Shown: positions 53,363-62,589 of the stretch, piece after piece
Position numbering within the stretch: the stretch's first letter is position 1
Layout of the letters: each line of letters starts with the position of its first letter
Assembly (NCBI RefSeq): GCF_001570525.1
Contig: NZ_BBXC01000010.1
Location: 558,001-622,000 of the forward strand
Direction: 5' to 3'
From: Herbidospora sakaeratensis
GTDB lineage: Bacteria > Actinomycetota > Actinomycetes > Streptosporangiales > Streptosporangiaceae
Length of the DNA stretch: 64,000 bases
Made by a program: the position numbers and the translations under genes
Notes under the pieces: model-generated
Told to the model about the DNA's origin: nothing
What the model saw: the letters and a program-made list of their open reading frames with translations, nothing else
Database searches by the model: none

Positions 53363-53605
53363 GGAGATCCTCCGGAGGTCAGCCTTGGGCTTGAAGTGCG
53401 GGTTCCTCCCGAACGGTGCTGATTATTCCTGTGCCTGGGAGCGCGGCCAACGCGAAGAGGCCATACCAGGGATTAATACGCGTTCACCGATGCGAAGACG
53501 TGATGTTCCGCTGACATCCAACGGCACACCTGGCTCGTCTATCTCTCTGTCACCTGATGTAACAGGCGTTGGGGTCGTGGGGGCCTCGATGCTCGTACAC
53601 ATGAC
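53363..53605 (+). ncRNA. Possible + strand transcript ending at an orphan terminator
   Basis: This 240-base stretch has no gene on the + strand, yet ends in a textbook + strand terminator. It contains the divergent upstream region of the cyclase gene. A small RNA or divergent transcript is one explanation. No promoter is claimed; the start is unknown. Confidence 0.25.
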
Positions 53606-53642
53606 AGAGCCCCTCCGGATCGGCGCCGGAGGGGCTCTTTTT
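53606..53642 (+). terminator. Strong rho-independent terminator, + orientation
   Basis: Perfect 13-bp stem AGAGCCCCTCCGG / CCGGAGGGGCTCT with a seven-base loop and a TTTT tail on the + strand. No T-run on the minus strand, so it does not look like the terminator of purL, which runs on the minus strand. Confidence 0.8.
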
Positions 53643-53770
53643 CAGTTGTACGACGTGCTCAAGACAGAGCCGCGCGCTGGATTCCGGCGCCGGAGGGGCT
53701 CTTTTTCAGTTGTACGACGTGCTCAAGACAGAGCCGCGCGCTGGATTCCGGCGCCGGAGGGGCTCTTTTT
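53643..53770. repeat. Exact tandem repeat, two copies of 64 bp, each with a partial terminator
   Basis: Copies at 53643-53706 and 53707-53770 are identical. Each ends in the same GGCGCCGGAGGGGCTCTTTTT as the terminator before it, but the 5' arm of the hairpin is altered to AGAGCCGCGCGCTGG, leaving a 6-bp outer stem. The block looks like serial duplication of a terminator. Confidence 0.9.
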
Positions 53771-53785
53771 CCGGGTACGAAAAGG

Positions 53786-56080
53786 TCAGCCGAACACGCC
53801 CGGAAGCGTGGCCTCGTGGGACATGCGCAGTTCGGCGACCGTGGCCTCCAGCACGCCCTCGACGACCAGGCTGTCGCCGCCGGTCTCGCCCAGGCCGTAG
53901 CAGGGCACGTCGAGGCGGGCGCACAGGTCGGTCAGCGTCTCGAAGTTCTCCGGCTTGAGGCAGACCAGCGCCCGCGCCGCCGACTCGGAGAACAGGTCGA
54001 CGAACGCGTCGCCGCCGGGCAGGGAGACGGTCGCGCCGACCCCCTGGGCCAGGCAGGCTTCGGCGAGCGCGATGCCCAGACCGCCGTCGGACAGGTCGTG
54101 GGACCCTTCGAGCAGGCCCTGCTTGGACGCCTCGGTGAGCACGGCCGCCAGGTCGCGCTCGGCCTCCAGGTTCACCCGGGGCGGCAGCCCGCCCAGGTGG
54201 TCGTGGGCGACGTGGGCCCACTCAGACCCGCCGAACTCGTCGTAGGTCGCGCCCAGCAGCACCACCCGCAGCCCGGCGGCGGGGAAGCCCGACCGCACGC
54301 GCTTGGCGACGTCGTCGATCACGCCCAGCACGCCCACCACGGGCGTCGGGTTGATCGCGGCCGAACCGGTCTGGTTGTAGAACGACACGTTGCCGCCGGT
54401 CACCGGCACGCCCAGGGTCTTGCACGCGTCGGCCAGGCCGCGCACGGCCTCGGCGAACTGCCACATGACCTCGGGGTCTTCGGGTGAGCCGAAGTTGAGG
54501 CAGTTGGTCACCGCGAGCGGGGTCGCCCCGGTCACGGCCACGTTCCGGTAGGCCTCCGACAGCGCCAGCTGCGCGCCCGCGTAGGGGTCGAGCTTGGCGT
54601 AACGCCCGTTGCCGTCGGTCGCCAGGGCGATGCCCCGGGTGGTCTCCTCGGCGCCCGGCATGACCTCGCTGACCCGCAGCAGGCCGGCGTCGGCCGGCTG
54701 GGCGAGCACGGTGTTGCCGCGCACGTAGCGGTCGTACTGCGAGGTCACCCACTCGCGCGACGAGAGGTTCGCCGACGCGATCAGCTGGAGCAGGGTGGTC
54801 CGCAGGTCGGACGGCCGTTCCAGCGAGTCGGGGGTGTCGAGGTTGAGGTCGTGCTGGCCCAGCGGCTCGTGGAAGGGCCGCTCGTAGACGGGGCCGTCGT
54901 CGGCGGCGGTGCCCGGCGGGATGTCGACGATCACTTCGCCGTCCCACGTCATGACCAGGCGGCCGGTGTCGGTCACCTCGCCGATGACGGTCGCCGGCAC
55001 GTCCCACTTCTCGCAGATCGCCAGGAACGCGGCGATGTCGCCGGGCGTGACCACGGCCATCATGCGTTCCTGCGACTCGCTCATCAGGATCTCCTCGGGC
55101 CGCAGCGTGGGGTCGCGCAGCGGGACGAGGTTGAGGTCGACGTTCATGCCGCCGGTGCCCTTGGCCGCGAGCTCGGTGGTCGCGCAGGACACCCCGGCCG
55201 CGCCGAGGTCCTGGATGCCGACGACCACGTCGGCCTGGTAGAGCTCCAGGCAGCACTCGATCAGCAGCTTCTCCATGAACGGGTCGCCGACCTGGACGGC
55301 CGGCCGCTTGGCCTGCGACTCGTCCTCGAAGGTCGCCGAGGCGAGCACCGAGGCGCCGCCGATGCCGTCGGCGCCGGTCCGGGCGCCGAACAGGATGACC
55401 TTGTTGCCCGGCCCGGGGGCGGTGGCCAGCTTGATCTGGTCTTTCCGCAGCAGGCCCACGCACAGCGCGTTGACCAGCGGGTTGCCGATGTAGCAGGGGT
55501 CGAAGACGACCTCGCCGCCGATGTTGGGCAGGCCCAGGCAGTTGCCGTAGTGGGAGATGCCCTCGACCACGCCCGGCAGCACCCGGCGGGTGTCGCCCTG
55601 GTCGAGGCCGCCGAACCGCAGCGAGTCCATCACCGCGACCGGCCGGGCGCCCATCGACATGATGTCGCGGACGATGCCGCCGACCCCGGTGGCCGCGCCC
55701 TGGTGGGGCTCCACGTAGGAGGGGTGGTTGTGCGACTCGATCTTGAAGGTGGCCGCCCAGCCGTCGCCGATGTCGACGACGCCCGCGTTCTCACCCATGC
55801 CGACCAGCAGCGCCTCGGACTTGGGGGCCTTGGTGCCGAACTGGCGCAGGTGCACCTTGGACGACTTGTAGGAGCAGTGCTCGCTCCACATGACCGAGTA
55901 GATGGCCAGCTCAGAGCCGGTCGGGCGGCGGCCGAGGATGGTCACCACGCGGTCGTACTCGTCCTGCTTCATGCCGAGCTCGGCGAACGGCATGCGCTCG
56001 TCGGGGGTCTGCGCGGCCCGCTTGACGGTGTCGACCGACATCGCAGAAGTCGGCATGCGATGTTCCTGAGAAGCGCTCAC
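53786..56080 (-). CDS. purL: Phosphoribosylformylglycinamidine synthase subunit II
   Basis: 764 residues, the small PurL of the PurS/PurQ/PurL complex. [32 protein letters not shown], and GNVSFYNQT are family signatures. Converts FGAR to FGAM with ammonia from PurQ. GTG at 56080 overlaps the purQ stop by four bases. Confidence 0.97.
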   Translation of the reverse strand: MSASQEHRMPTSAMSVDTVKRAAQTPDERMPFAELGMKQDEYDRVVTILGRRPTGSELAIYSVMWSEHCSYKSSKVHLRQFGTKAPKSEALLVGMGENAGVVDIGDGWAATFKIESHNHPSYVEPHQGAATGVGGIVRDIMSMGARPVAVMDSLRFGGLDQGDTRRVLPGVVEGISHYGNCLGLPNIGGEVVFDPCYIGNPLVNALCVGLLRKDQIKLATAPGPGNKVILFGARTGADGIGGASVLASATFEDESQAKRPAVQVGDPFMEKLLIECCLELYQADVVVGIQDLGAAGVSCATTELAAKGTGGMNVDLNLVPLRDPTLRPEEILMSESQERMMAVVTPGDIAAFLAICEKWDVPATVIGEVTDTGRLVMTWDGEVIVDIPPGTAADDGPVYERPFHEPLGQHDLNLDTPDSLERPSDLRTTLLQLIASANLSSREWVTSQYDRYVRGNTVLAQPADAGLLRVSEVMPGAEETTRGIALATDGNGRYAKLDPYAGAQLALSEAYRNVAVTGATPLAVTNCLNFGSPEDPEVMWQFAEAVRGLADACKTLGVPVTGGNVSFYNQTGSAAINPTPVVGVLGVIDDVAKRVRSGFPAAGLRVVLLGATYDEFGGSEWAHVAHDHLGGLPPRVNLEAERDLAAVLTEASKQGLLEGSHDLSDGGLGIALAEACLAQGVGATVSLPGGDAFVDLFSESAARALVCLKPENFETLTDLCARLDVPCYGLGETGGDSLVVEGVLEATVAELRMSHEATLPGVFG

Positions 56081-56751
56081 GCGTTCACCAGCTTCCGGAC
56101 GATCGAGGAGAAGAAGCCGCGCCCGTCGACGCCGGGGGCGCCGGTCAGCTCCTCGACGGCGTGCTCGGGGTGGGGCATCAGGCCCACGACGTTGCCGGCC
56201 TCGTTGGTGATGCCGGCGATGTCGTTGAGCGAGCCGTTGGGGTTGGAGCCGGCGTAGCGGAACACGACCCGGCCCGAGGCTTCGAGCTCGGCCAGCGTCT
56301 CGGCGTCGGCGACGTAGCGGCCCTCGCCGTGCTTGACCGGGAGGGTGATCTCCTGGCCTTCGGCGAAGTCGGTCGTCCAGGCGGTCGAGGCGTTGTCGAC
56401 CCTGATTCGCTGGTCGCGGCAGACGTAGTGGAGGCCCGCGTTGCGGACCAGGGCGCCGGGCAGCAGGTGGGCCTCGCAGAGGATCTGGAAGCCGTTGCAG
56501 GTGCCCAGCACCGGCAGTCCCGCCTTCGCGGCGGGCACGAGTTCGGTCATCAGGGGCGCGAACCGGGAGATGGCCCCGCACCGGAGGTAGTCGCCGTAGG
56601 AGAACCCGCCGGGGAGGAAGACCGCGTCCACCCCCTTGAGGTCGTGGTCGGCGTGCCACAGGGGCACGGCCTCGGCACCGGCCAGCCGCAGCGCCCGCGC
56701 CGCGTCCTGGTCGTCGAGTGTTCCGGGAAAGGTGACGACGCCCACCCGCAT
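56077..56751 (-). CDS. purQ: Phosphoribosylformylglycinamidine synthase subunit I (glutaminase)
   Basis: 224 residues. Class I glutamine amidotransferase: Cys nucleophile in [11 protein letters not shown], His and Glu in PHPEHAVEE. Supplies ammonia to PurL. ATG at 56751 follows GGAGG; the longer frame to 56775 is rejected. Confidence 0.97.
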   Translation of the reverse strand: MRVGVVTFPGTLDDQDAARALRLAGAEAVPLWHADHDLKGVDAVFLPGGFSYGDYLRCGAISRFAPLMTELVPAAKAGLPVLGTCNGFQILCEAHLLPGALVRNAGLHYVCRDQRIRVDNASTAWTTDFAEGQEITLPVKHGEGRYVADAETLAELEASGRVVFRYAGSNPNGSLNDIAGITNEAGNVVGLMPHPEHAVEELTGAPGVDGRGFFSSIVRKLVNA

Positions 56752-56855
56752 GGTCCGAGATCCTCCAATGCGCACGCGAAGCCTCCGGCTCTTGTCCGGC
56801 GGTCTCTGGCGGTACGCCTCAGGTTATCGGACCACGTGGGATGGGTTAACGCGGG

Positions 56856-57305
56856 TCAGACAGCAGCCAGTTCGCGGTCTTTGGCCATGGATAGGGCGAT
56901 GGCGTCGTGATCCCAGTCGAGTTCCTTGCAGAGGCGCACGGTGGTGCCGCTGCCAGGAGTGATGTCGAAGGAGATCTCATCGACGACGGCCTGCATGATG
57001 AGGATGCCGCGTCCGTTCTCGACCTCGCCTGAGGGGTAGCGCTGCGGGATCGCGGTGAGCCCGCGACCGCCGTCTACCACACGGAGCTCGCAGCGGCCGT
57101 CGTCTATAGCCGCTTCGACCTGGTAGCGGGCCGAAGGCCCGCCGTGCCGCACCGCGTTGGCGCACGCCTCGGAGGTGGCGAGGAGGATGTCGGACACACA
57201 GTCCTCCGTCACGCCGAGTGAACGAAGGGCGTCTCCGATCACGCGACGGACCATCGGGATGCCGACCGCATCCCTTGGCAAAGCGAGCGAGAACTCGATG
57301 TCCAC
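56856..57305 (-). CDS. Anti-sigma-factor-like ATP-binding protein (RsbW-type HATPase)
   Basis: 149 residues. GHKL ATPase fold: ATSEACANAVRHG (N box), VVDGGRG (G1), ENGRGILIMQAVVDE (G2). Such proteins phosphorylate STAS antagonists and hold sigma factors. It lies between purQ and purS on the same strand, with gaps of about 100 and 170 bases, so it is probably transcribed separately. GTG start after GGGAGGGA. Its partner may be elsewhere. Confidence 0.9.
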   Translation of the reverse strand: MDIEFSLALPRDAVGIPMVRRVIGDALRSLGVTEDCVSDILLATSEACANAVRHGGPSARYQVEAAIDDGRCELRVVDGGRGLTAIPQRYPSGEVENGRGILIMQAVVDEISFDITPGSGTTVRLCKELDWDHDAIALSMAKDRELAAV

Positions 57306-57477
57306 GGGGTTCCCTCCCCGGTCGTCGTAGGTACCTAAGCAGAGCTTCCCTGTGTGATGAGGGCTAACCGCAAAATGACGCTCTTGTTATTTAGGTTGTC
57401 CAGGAGACCGGTTTACGGATGACAGATGAGGCCTTTATGGCGCTTTGCGTAGTTCGGGCCGACGGGAATGTGCTGTT

Positions 57478-57723
57478 TTACCCCTCGACGCGGACGACGA
57501 AGTCTTCGATCACCGTGTTGGCCAGCAGAGTTTCGGCCATCTTCCTGACCTCGGCGATCGCCGCGTCGTCGGCCGGGCCGTCGACTTCGACCTCGAAACG
57601 CTTGCCCTGACGGACGTCGGCGACGCCCGAGAACCCCAGCCGGGGGAGCGCGCGGGCGATGGCCTGACCCTGTGGGTCGAGGATCTCCGGCTTGAGCATG
57701 ACATCGACGATCACGCGCGCCAC
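57478..57723 (-). CDS. purS: Phosphoribosylformylglycinamidine synthase subunit PurS
   Basis: 81 residues: RVIVDVMLKPEILDPQGQAI and VRQGKRFEVEVDG are typical. It bridges PurQ and PurL. The GTG at 57723 follows AGGAGG; the frame to 57786 is rejected. Confidence 0.95.
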   Translation of the reverse strand: MARVIVDVMLKPEILDPQGQAIARALPRLGFSGVADVRQGKRFEVEVDGPADDAAIAEVRKMAETLLANTVIEDFVVRVEG

Positions 57724-57982
57724 TTGGGGTGCCTCCTGTTTGGGGACGGAGCTCGGGGATGGAGTGAGCGCGACAAGCTTATCCACAGGCTGTGGATGGT
57801 GTGGCGGCAGGTCGGAGGGGAACCGGAAAGGTGTGGAGCAGGGTGTGGAGGCCGACAGTGATGTCTGCCACTATGTCCGCATGCGCGGACGTTCCACCAC
57901 CAATCGGGACGAAAGCGTCTAGACCTGGCCAAAGCGTGATGGAGACCCCATTCATGTACGGCCCCGAACGCAGGAGTGGCAC

Positions 57983-59065
57983 ATGACTGCCCCTACGGCA
58001 CCCCCGGAACTCGTCCAGCTCCTCACACCCGAAGGTGAGCGGGTCGAGCATCCCGACTATGACATCGACCTGACGGCCGAGGAGATCCGGTCGCTCTACC
58101 GCGACCTCGTCCTCGTGCGCCGGGTCGACCTGGAAGCGGTCGCCCTCCAGCGGCAGGGCGAACTCGGGTTGTGGGCCTCGCTGCTCGGGCAGGAGGCGGC
58201 CCAGGTCGGATCGGGCCGCGCGCTCACCGACGCCGACATGGCCTTCCCCACCTACCGCGAACACGGCGTCGCCTGGTGCCGCGGGGTCGACCCGCTCCAC
58301 CTGCTCGGCCTGTTCCGCGGCGTCAACCACGGCGGGTGGGACCCCTACGAGCACAACTTCCACCTCTACACGATCGTCATCGGCTCGCAGACCCTCCACT
58401 CGGTCGGCTACGCCATGGGCATCCAGCGCGACGGCGCCGAGGCCGCCACCATCGTCTACTTCGGCGACGGCGCCACCTCCCAGGGTGACGTGAACGAGGC
58501 GTTCATCTGGGCATCGGTCTTCAACGCGCCGGTCGTGTTCTTCTGCCAGAACAACCAGTGGGCCATCTCCGAGCCGCTGGAGAAGCAGTCGAAGATCCCC
58601 CTCTACAAGCGGGCCAGCGGTTTCGGCTTCCCCGGCATCCGGGTCGACGGCAACGACGTCTTCGCCTGCCTCGCGGTCACCCGGGCGGCGCTGCGCAACG
58701 CGCGCGAGGGCAACGGCCCGACCCTGGTTGAGGCGTTCACCTACCGCATGGGCGCCCACACCACCTCCGACGACCCCACGCGCTACCGGGTCGCCGACGA
58801 GCTGGAGGCGTGGAAGCTCAAAGACCCGATCGAGCGCGTGAAGGCCTACCTGTTCAAGAACCAGCTGGCCGACCAGGAGTTCTTCGACAAGATCGACGCC
58901 GAGGCCGACCAGCTCGGCAAGGACCTGCGGGCCCGCTGCCTCGCCCTCCCCGACCCCCAGCCCGGCGCGATGTTCGACCACGTCTACGCCGAGCCCCACG
59001 CCCTCCTCGCCGAGGAGCGCGAGCAGTTCACGACCTACCTGGCCGGCTTCGAGGGGGCCCAGTGA
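57983..59065 (+). CDS. pdhA: 2-oxo-acid dehydrogenase E1 component, alpha subunit (pyruvate or branched-chain)
   Basis: 360 residues. Thiamine-diphosphate motif GDGATSQGDVNEAF...NNQW is intact, with the phosphorylation-loop region MGAHTTSDDPTRYR. Decarboxylates a 2-oxo acid. Sequence alone does not separate pyruvate from branched-chain use; the nearby valine dehydrogenase would fit the latter. ATG at 57983 follows GGAG. Upstream 259 bases hold the promoter, with several GTGTGGA repeats. Confidence 0.88.
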   Translation: MTAPTAPPELVQLLTPEGERVEHPDYDIDLTAEEIRSLYRDLVLVRRVDLEAVALQRQGELGLWASLLGQEAAQVGSGRALTDADMAFPTYREHGVAWCRGVDPLHLLGLFRGVNHGGWDPYEHNFHLYTIVIGSQTLHSVGYAMGIQRDGAEAATIVYFGDGATSQGDVNEAFIWASVFNAPVVFFCQNNQWAISEPLEKQSKIPLYKRASGFGFPGIRVDGNDVFACLAVTRAALRNAREGNGPTLVEAFTYRMGAHTTSDDPTRYRVADELEAWKLKDPIERVKAYLFKNQLADQEFFDKIDAEADQLGKDLRARCLALPDPQPGAMFDHVYAEPHALLAEEREQFTTYLAGFEGAQ

Positions 59066-60036
59066 CCACTCTGACCTTGGCGAAGGCCCTCAACGAGGGG
59101 CTTCGCGCGGCGATGGACGCCGACTCGAAGGTGCTCGTCATGGGCGAGGACGTCGGCAAGCTCGGCGGCGTGTTCCGGGTCACCGACGGCCTGCAGAAGG
59201 ACTTCGGTGAAGACCGGGTCATCGACACCCCGCTCGCCGAGTCGGGCATCATCGGCACCGCGATCGGCCTGGCGCTGCGCGGCTACCGCCCGGTTTGCGA
59301 GATCCAGTTCGACGGCTTCGTCTTCCCGGCCGCCGACCAGATCATCACCCAGCTCGCCAAGATGCCGCTGCGCTCCCTGGGCAAGATCAAACTCCCCGTG
59401 GTCGTACGCATCCCCTTCGGCGGCGGCATCGGCGCGGTCGAGCACCACAGCGAGTCCCCCGAGGCCTACTTCACCCACACGGCCGGCCTGCGCGTGGTGG
59501 CCTGCTCCAACCCCGTCGACGCCTACACCATGATCCAAGACGCGGTGCGCTGCGACGACCCCGTGGTGTTCTTCGAGCCCAAGCGCCGCTACTGGGACAA
59601 GGCCGACGTCGAGTTCGGCGCCCCCGGCCTGCCGCTCGACCGGGCCCGCGTGGTCCGCGAGGGCGACGACGTCACCCTGGTCGCCTACGGCCCCATGGTG
59701 AAGACCTGCCTGGAGGCCGCCGCGGCGGCCGAAGAAGACGGGCGATCGATCGGCGTCGTCGACCTGCGCTCCCTCAACCCGCTCGACATGCCCGTCGTAC
59801 GCGAGGCCGTCGAGCGCACCGGCCGGTGCGTGGTCGTCCACGAGGCGCCGATCTTCAGCGGCCTCGGCGGCGAGATCGCGGCGCGGGTGACCGAGCAGTG
59901 CTTCTACCGGCTCGAGGCGCCGGTCCTGCGGGTGGGCGGGTTCTCCACGCCCTATCCGCCGTCGCGGCTGGAAGACCACTACCTGCCCGACCTCGACCGC
60001 ATCCTCGAAGCCGTCGACCGCGTCTTCGGCTACTAG
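59062..60036 (+). CDS. 2-oxo-acid dehydrogenase E1 component, beta subunit
   Basis: 324 residues. VLVMGEDVGKLGGVFRVTDG, DTPLAESGIIGTAIGLALRG, EIQFDGFVFPAADQI and the C-terminal transketolase domain (VVDLRSLNPLDMP). GTG start overlaps the E1 alpha stop by four bases. Forms the alpha2beta2 E1 with it. Confidence 0.93.
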   Translation: MTTLTLAKALNEGLRAAMDADSKVLVMGEDVGKLGGVFRVTDGLQKDFGEDRVIDTPLAESGIIGTAIGLALRGYRPVCEIQFDGFVFPAADQIITQLAKMPLRSLGKIKLPVVVRIPFGGGIGAVEHHSESPEAYFTHTAGLRVVACSNPVDAYTMIQDAVRCDDPVVFFEPKRRYWDKADVEFGAPGLPLDRARVVREGDDVTLVAYGPMVKTCLEAAAAAEEDGRSIGVVDLRSLNPLDMPVVREAVERTGRCVVVHEAPIFSGLGGEIAARVTEQCFYRLEAPVLRVGGFSTPYPPSRLEDHYLPDLDRILEAVDRVFGY

Positions 60037-60047
60037 GAGCGCACCAG

Positions 60048-61361
60048 ATGAAACGTGATTTCAAGCTGCCCGACGTGGGCGAGGGCCTGGTCGAGGCCGA
60101 GATCGTCCGGTGGCACGTCGCCGTCGGCGACACCGTGAAGGTCCACCAGACCCTGGTCGAGATCGAGACCGCCAAGGCGGTCGTGGAACTCCCCTCCCCC
60201 TACGAGGGCGAGGTGGTCGCCCTCCTGGTCGCCGAGGGTGAGACGGTCGACGTCGGCCGGGTCATCATCACCGTCGACGACGCCACCGAGGAGGCGCTGA
60301 CCGAGAGCCTGGTCCCCGAGGAACCCCAGAAGCGCGAACCGGTGCTGGTCGGCTACGGCGTCAAGCAGGGCCCCAGCAAGCGCCGGGCCCGCAAGGGACA
60401 CACAGCCGGATCCGGGCACGTCTCCTCGGCGGCCCCGGCCGCGACCGCTCCGGCGCCGGTGAGCCCGCCGGTTCCGCCTCCCGTGAGCCCGTCCCCGGGC
60501 GGGTCCGCCCCCCGGGTGGCCGTGCTCGCCAAGCCGCCGGTCCGGAAGCTGGCCAAGGACCTGGGCGTCGACCTCACCGACGTCTCGCCCAGCGGGCCCA
60601 ACGGGTCGATCACCCGTGACGACGTGCTGGCCGCGCAGGTCGCGCCCGTCGTCCCGCTGGTCGTGGAGGAGCAGGGGACCATCCCGGTGCGCGGGGTCCG
60701 CAAGGCCACCGCCGCCGCGATGGTGGCCAGCGCCTTCACCGCGCCCCACGTGACCGAGTTCCTCCAGATCGACGTCACCGAGACGATGAACGCCGTGCGC
60801 CGGCTGCGCGAGGAGCCCGACTTCGCCGGGGTCAAGGTCTCGCCGCTGCTCATGGTGGCCAAGGCGCTGGTGACCGCGATGAAGCGGCATCCGCAGGCCA
60901 ACTCCACCTGGACCGACGAGGCGATCATCCTCAAGAAGTCGGTCAACCTGGGCATCGCGGCGGCCACCGAGCGCGGCCTGATCGTGCCGAACGTCAAGGA
61001 CGCCCAGGCGCTCTCCCTCCCCGATCTCGCCAGGGCGCTGAGCGACCTGACCGAGCGGGCCAGGGCCGGCAAGTGCACCCCGGCCGAGATGTCCGGCGGC
61101 ACCGTCACGATCACCAACATCGGCGTCTTCGGCATCGACGCGGGCACTCCGATCCTCAACCCGGGCGAGTCGGCGATCCTGGCGTTCGGCCGGATCAGAG
61201 ACCTGCCGTGGGTGGTCGACGGACAGATCGCGGTCCGCAAGGTCACCACGCTCGCGTTGTCGTTCGACCACCGGGTGATCGACGGCGAACTGGGCTCCTA
61301 CGTGCTCAGAGACGTCGGCGCCATGCTGGAGGACCCGCTGCGGATGCTGACCTGGGCGTAA
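60048..61361 (+). CDS. 2-oxo-acid dehydrogenase E2 (dihydrolipoyl acyltransferase)
   Basis: 437 residues. One lipoyl domain with the lipoylated Lys in EIETAKAVVELPS, a Pro/Ala/Ser linker, a peripheral-subunit-binding domain (VRKLAKDLGVDLTDV), and the catalytic domain ending in SFDHRVIDGE. ATG at 60048 follows AGGAG. No E3 gene in the operon. Confidence 0.95.
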   Translation: MKRDFKLPDVGEGLVEAEIVRWHVAVGDTVKVHQTLVEIETAKAVVELPSPYEGEVVALLVAEGETVDVGRVIITVDDATEEALTESLVPEEPQKREPVLVGYGVKQGPSKRRARKGHTAGSGHVSSAAPAATAPAPVSPPVPPPVSPSPGGSAPRVAVLAKPPVRKLAKDLGVDLTDVSPSGPNGSITRDDVLAAQVAPVVPLVVEEQGTIPVRGVRKATAAAMVASAFTAPHVTEFLQIDVTETMNAVRRLREEPDFAGVKVSPLLMVAKALVTAMKRHPQANSTWTDEAIILKKSVNLGIAAATERGLIVPNVKDAQALSLPDLARALSDLTERARAGKCTPAEMSGGTVTITNIGVFGIDAGTPILNPGESAILAFGRIRDLPWVVDGQIAVRKVTTLALSFDHRVIDGELGSYVLRDVGAMLEDPLRMLTWA

Positions 61362-61399
61362 CCACAAGAGTCCTGCAAGTCGGCACCAGTGATCCTCAA

Positions 61400-61477
61400 G
61401 TGACGGCTTCTACCGTCGGAGGCGGGTTCCCGTCGGGGGTGTGGCCGCACATCCCCGGTGCCCCGGGAGCCCGCTGA
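61400..61477 (+). CDS. Tiny ORF upstream of a peptide-maturation-like gene
   Basis: 25 codons from a GTG: Ala/Ser/Thr start followed by Gly/Pro-rich VGGGFPSGVWPHIPGAPG and ending AR. No clear ribosome binding site. It lies between E2 and the gene at 61560. It could be a leaderless precursor peptide, or a chance ORF. Confidence 0.25.
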   Translation: MTASTVGGGFPSGVWPHIPGAPGAR

Positions 61478-61559
61478 TCGTCGCGCGGCGAGGCGGCGCC
61501 GGGCCCCCTCGGAAAGGGCCTCGCCGCGCGGCACGGTTCGCCGAGAGGAGCAGAAGTCA

Positions 61560-62282
61560 GTGATCACGGGATCGGACGCCGACTGCCTCGTCCGGGTCGA
61601 CGCGGTCCACCTGCCGATCGCCGAAGCCGTCACGATGGTCCGCCAGTTCTCCCATCGCGACCGCGCGGTGCACGACGAGATCGTCGACTACTGCCTGATC
61701 AGGGCCGAGATGCTCGCCGACGTCGAGCCGCTCACCGAAGACGACCTGCGGGCCGCCGCCGACGAGTTCCGCGACGGCGTGCCGCTGCGCGACCGGGCCG
61801 AGACCCTGGCGTGGGTGGCCGAGATGGGCATGTCGGGGGGCCAGTTCGAGGGCTTCATCACGCTGATCGCCCGTCGCCGCCGGTTCCGCCGCCGCAAGGA
61901 GGAGGAGCTGGCGCCCGCCTACCTGGCCCATCACCTCGACGATTTCGACCAGGTCAGGGCCATGTGGGTGACCAGCTCCCAGCCCGTCAACGGGGAGATC
62001 CTGCGCGGCCTGGGCGGGCTGCTCGGTTGCCCGGAGGCCGCCGTCGTGGTCGGCACCCGCCGGGCCCGCGCGCTGCCCGCCCCGCTGCGGCACGCCCCGC
62101 GCGACACCCTGATCGGACCGGTGCCCTTCGAGAACGGCTACCTGACCGGCCTGGTGCTGGAGCGCCGCCCGGCCGCCAACGACGCCGACACCCTGGCCCT
62201 GGCCGGGCGGCTGGCGTTCACCGAGTGGCTGGCGGCCCGCCGGGAGCAGGCCTCCGTCGAATGGCACTGGACGACGTCCTAG
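61560..62282 (+). CDS. Unknown protein, resembles SurA/PpiC-related peptide-maturation proteins
   Basis: 240 residues, soluble, rich in Arg and helices. The segment TEDDLRAAADEFRDGVPLRD, then a SurA-like helical middle (LAWVAEMGMSGGQFEGFI, YLAHHLDDFDQVRAMWV) and an end EWLAARREQASVEWHW resemble, by memory, the actinobacterial TIGR04500-type putative peptide maturation proteins. No rSAM or other modification enzyme lies nearby. GTG at 61560 follows GAGGAG. Confidence 0.55.
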   Translation: MITGSDADCLVRVDAVHLPIAEAVTMVRQFSHRDRAVHDEIVDYCLIRAEMLADVEPLTEDDLRAAADEFRDGVPLRDRAETLAWVAEMGMSGGQFEGFITLIARRRRFRRRKEEELAPAYLAHHLDDFDQVRAMWVTSSQPVNGEILRGLGGLLGCPEAAVVVGTRRARALPAPLRHAPRDTLIGPVPFENGYLTGLVLERRPAANDADTLALAGRLAFTEWLAARREQASVEWHWTTS

Positions 62283-62292
62283 GCTGACGGCC

Positions 62293-62589
62293 ATGTTCCG
62301 TCACATTGTGCTGCTGCGCTGGGTCGACGAGGCCACCGACGATCAGAAGGCCGCCGTCGTCGCCGGGCTGGAGACACTTCCGGCCAACATTCCAGAGATC
62401 AAGAACTACGTCATCGGCACCGATGCCAAGATCAACGAGGGCAACTCCGATCTTGGCATCGTCGCCGACTTCGACTCGCCCGACGACTACGTCGTCTACC
62501 GCGACCACCCGGTCCACCTGAAGGTGGTCGCCGACTTCATCAAGCCGATCCTGGCGGGCCGGGCGGCGGTGCAGTTCCCGCTGGGTTAA
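62293..62589 (+). CDS. Dabb (stress-responsive alpha/beta barrel) domain protein
   Basis: 98 residues: [19 protein letters not shown], then [20 protein letters not shown] and the ending. Dimeric ferredoxin-like barrel. Starts 11 bases after the previous gene. Biological role unclear in the family. Its stop overlaps the convergent dehydrogenase by four bases. Confidence 0.9.
   Translation: MFRHIVLLRWVDEATDDQKAAVVAGLETLPANIPEIKNYVIGTDAKINEGNSDLGIVADFDSPDDYVVYRDHPVHLKVVADFIKPILAGRAAVQFPLG

Noticed and set aside
53643-53770. CRISPR-like repeats
   Set aside because: Two abutting 64-bp tandem copies without spacers and no cas genes nearby.
53292-53900. + strand ORF through the terminator repeats
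   Set aside because: It exists only because the 64-bp units lack stops; the sequence reads as terminator hairpins.
57792-57986. Leader peptide ahead of the E1 alpha gene
   Set aside because: Poor codon bias, no ribosome binding site and no attenuator-like structure seen.
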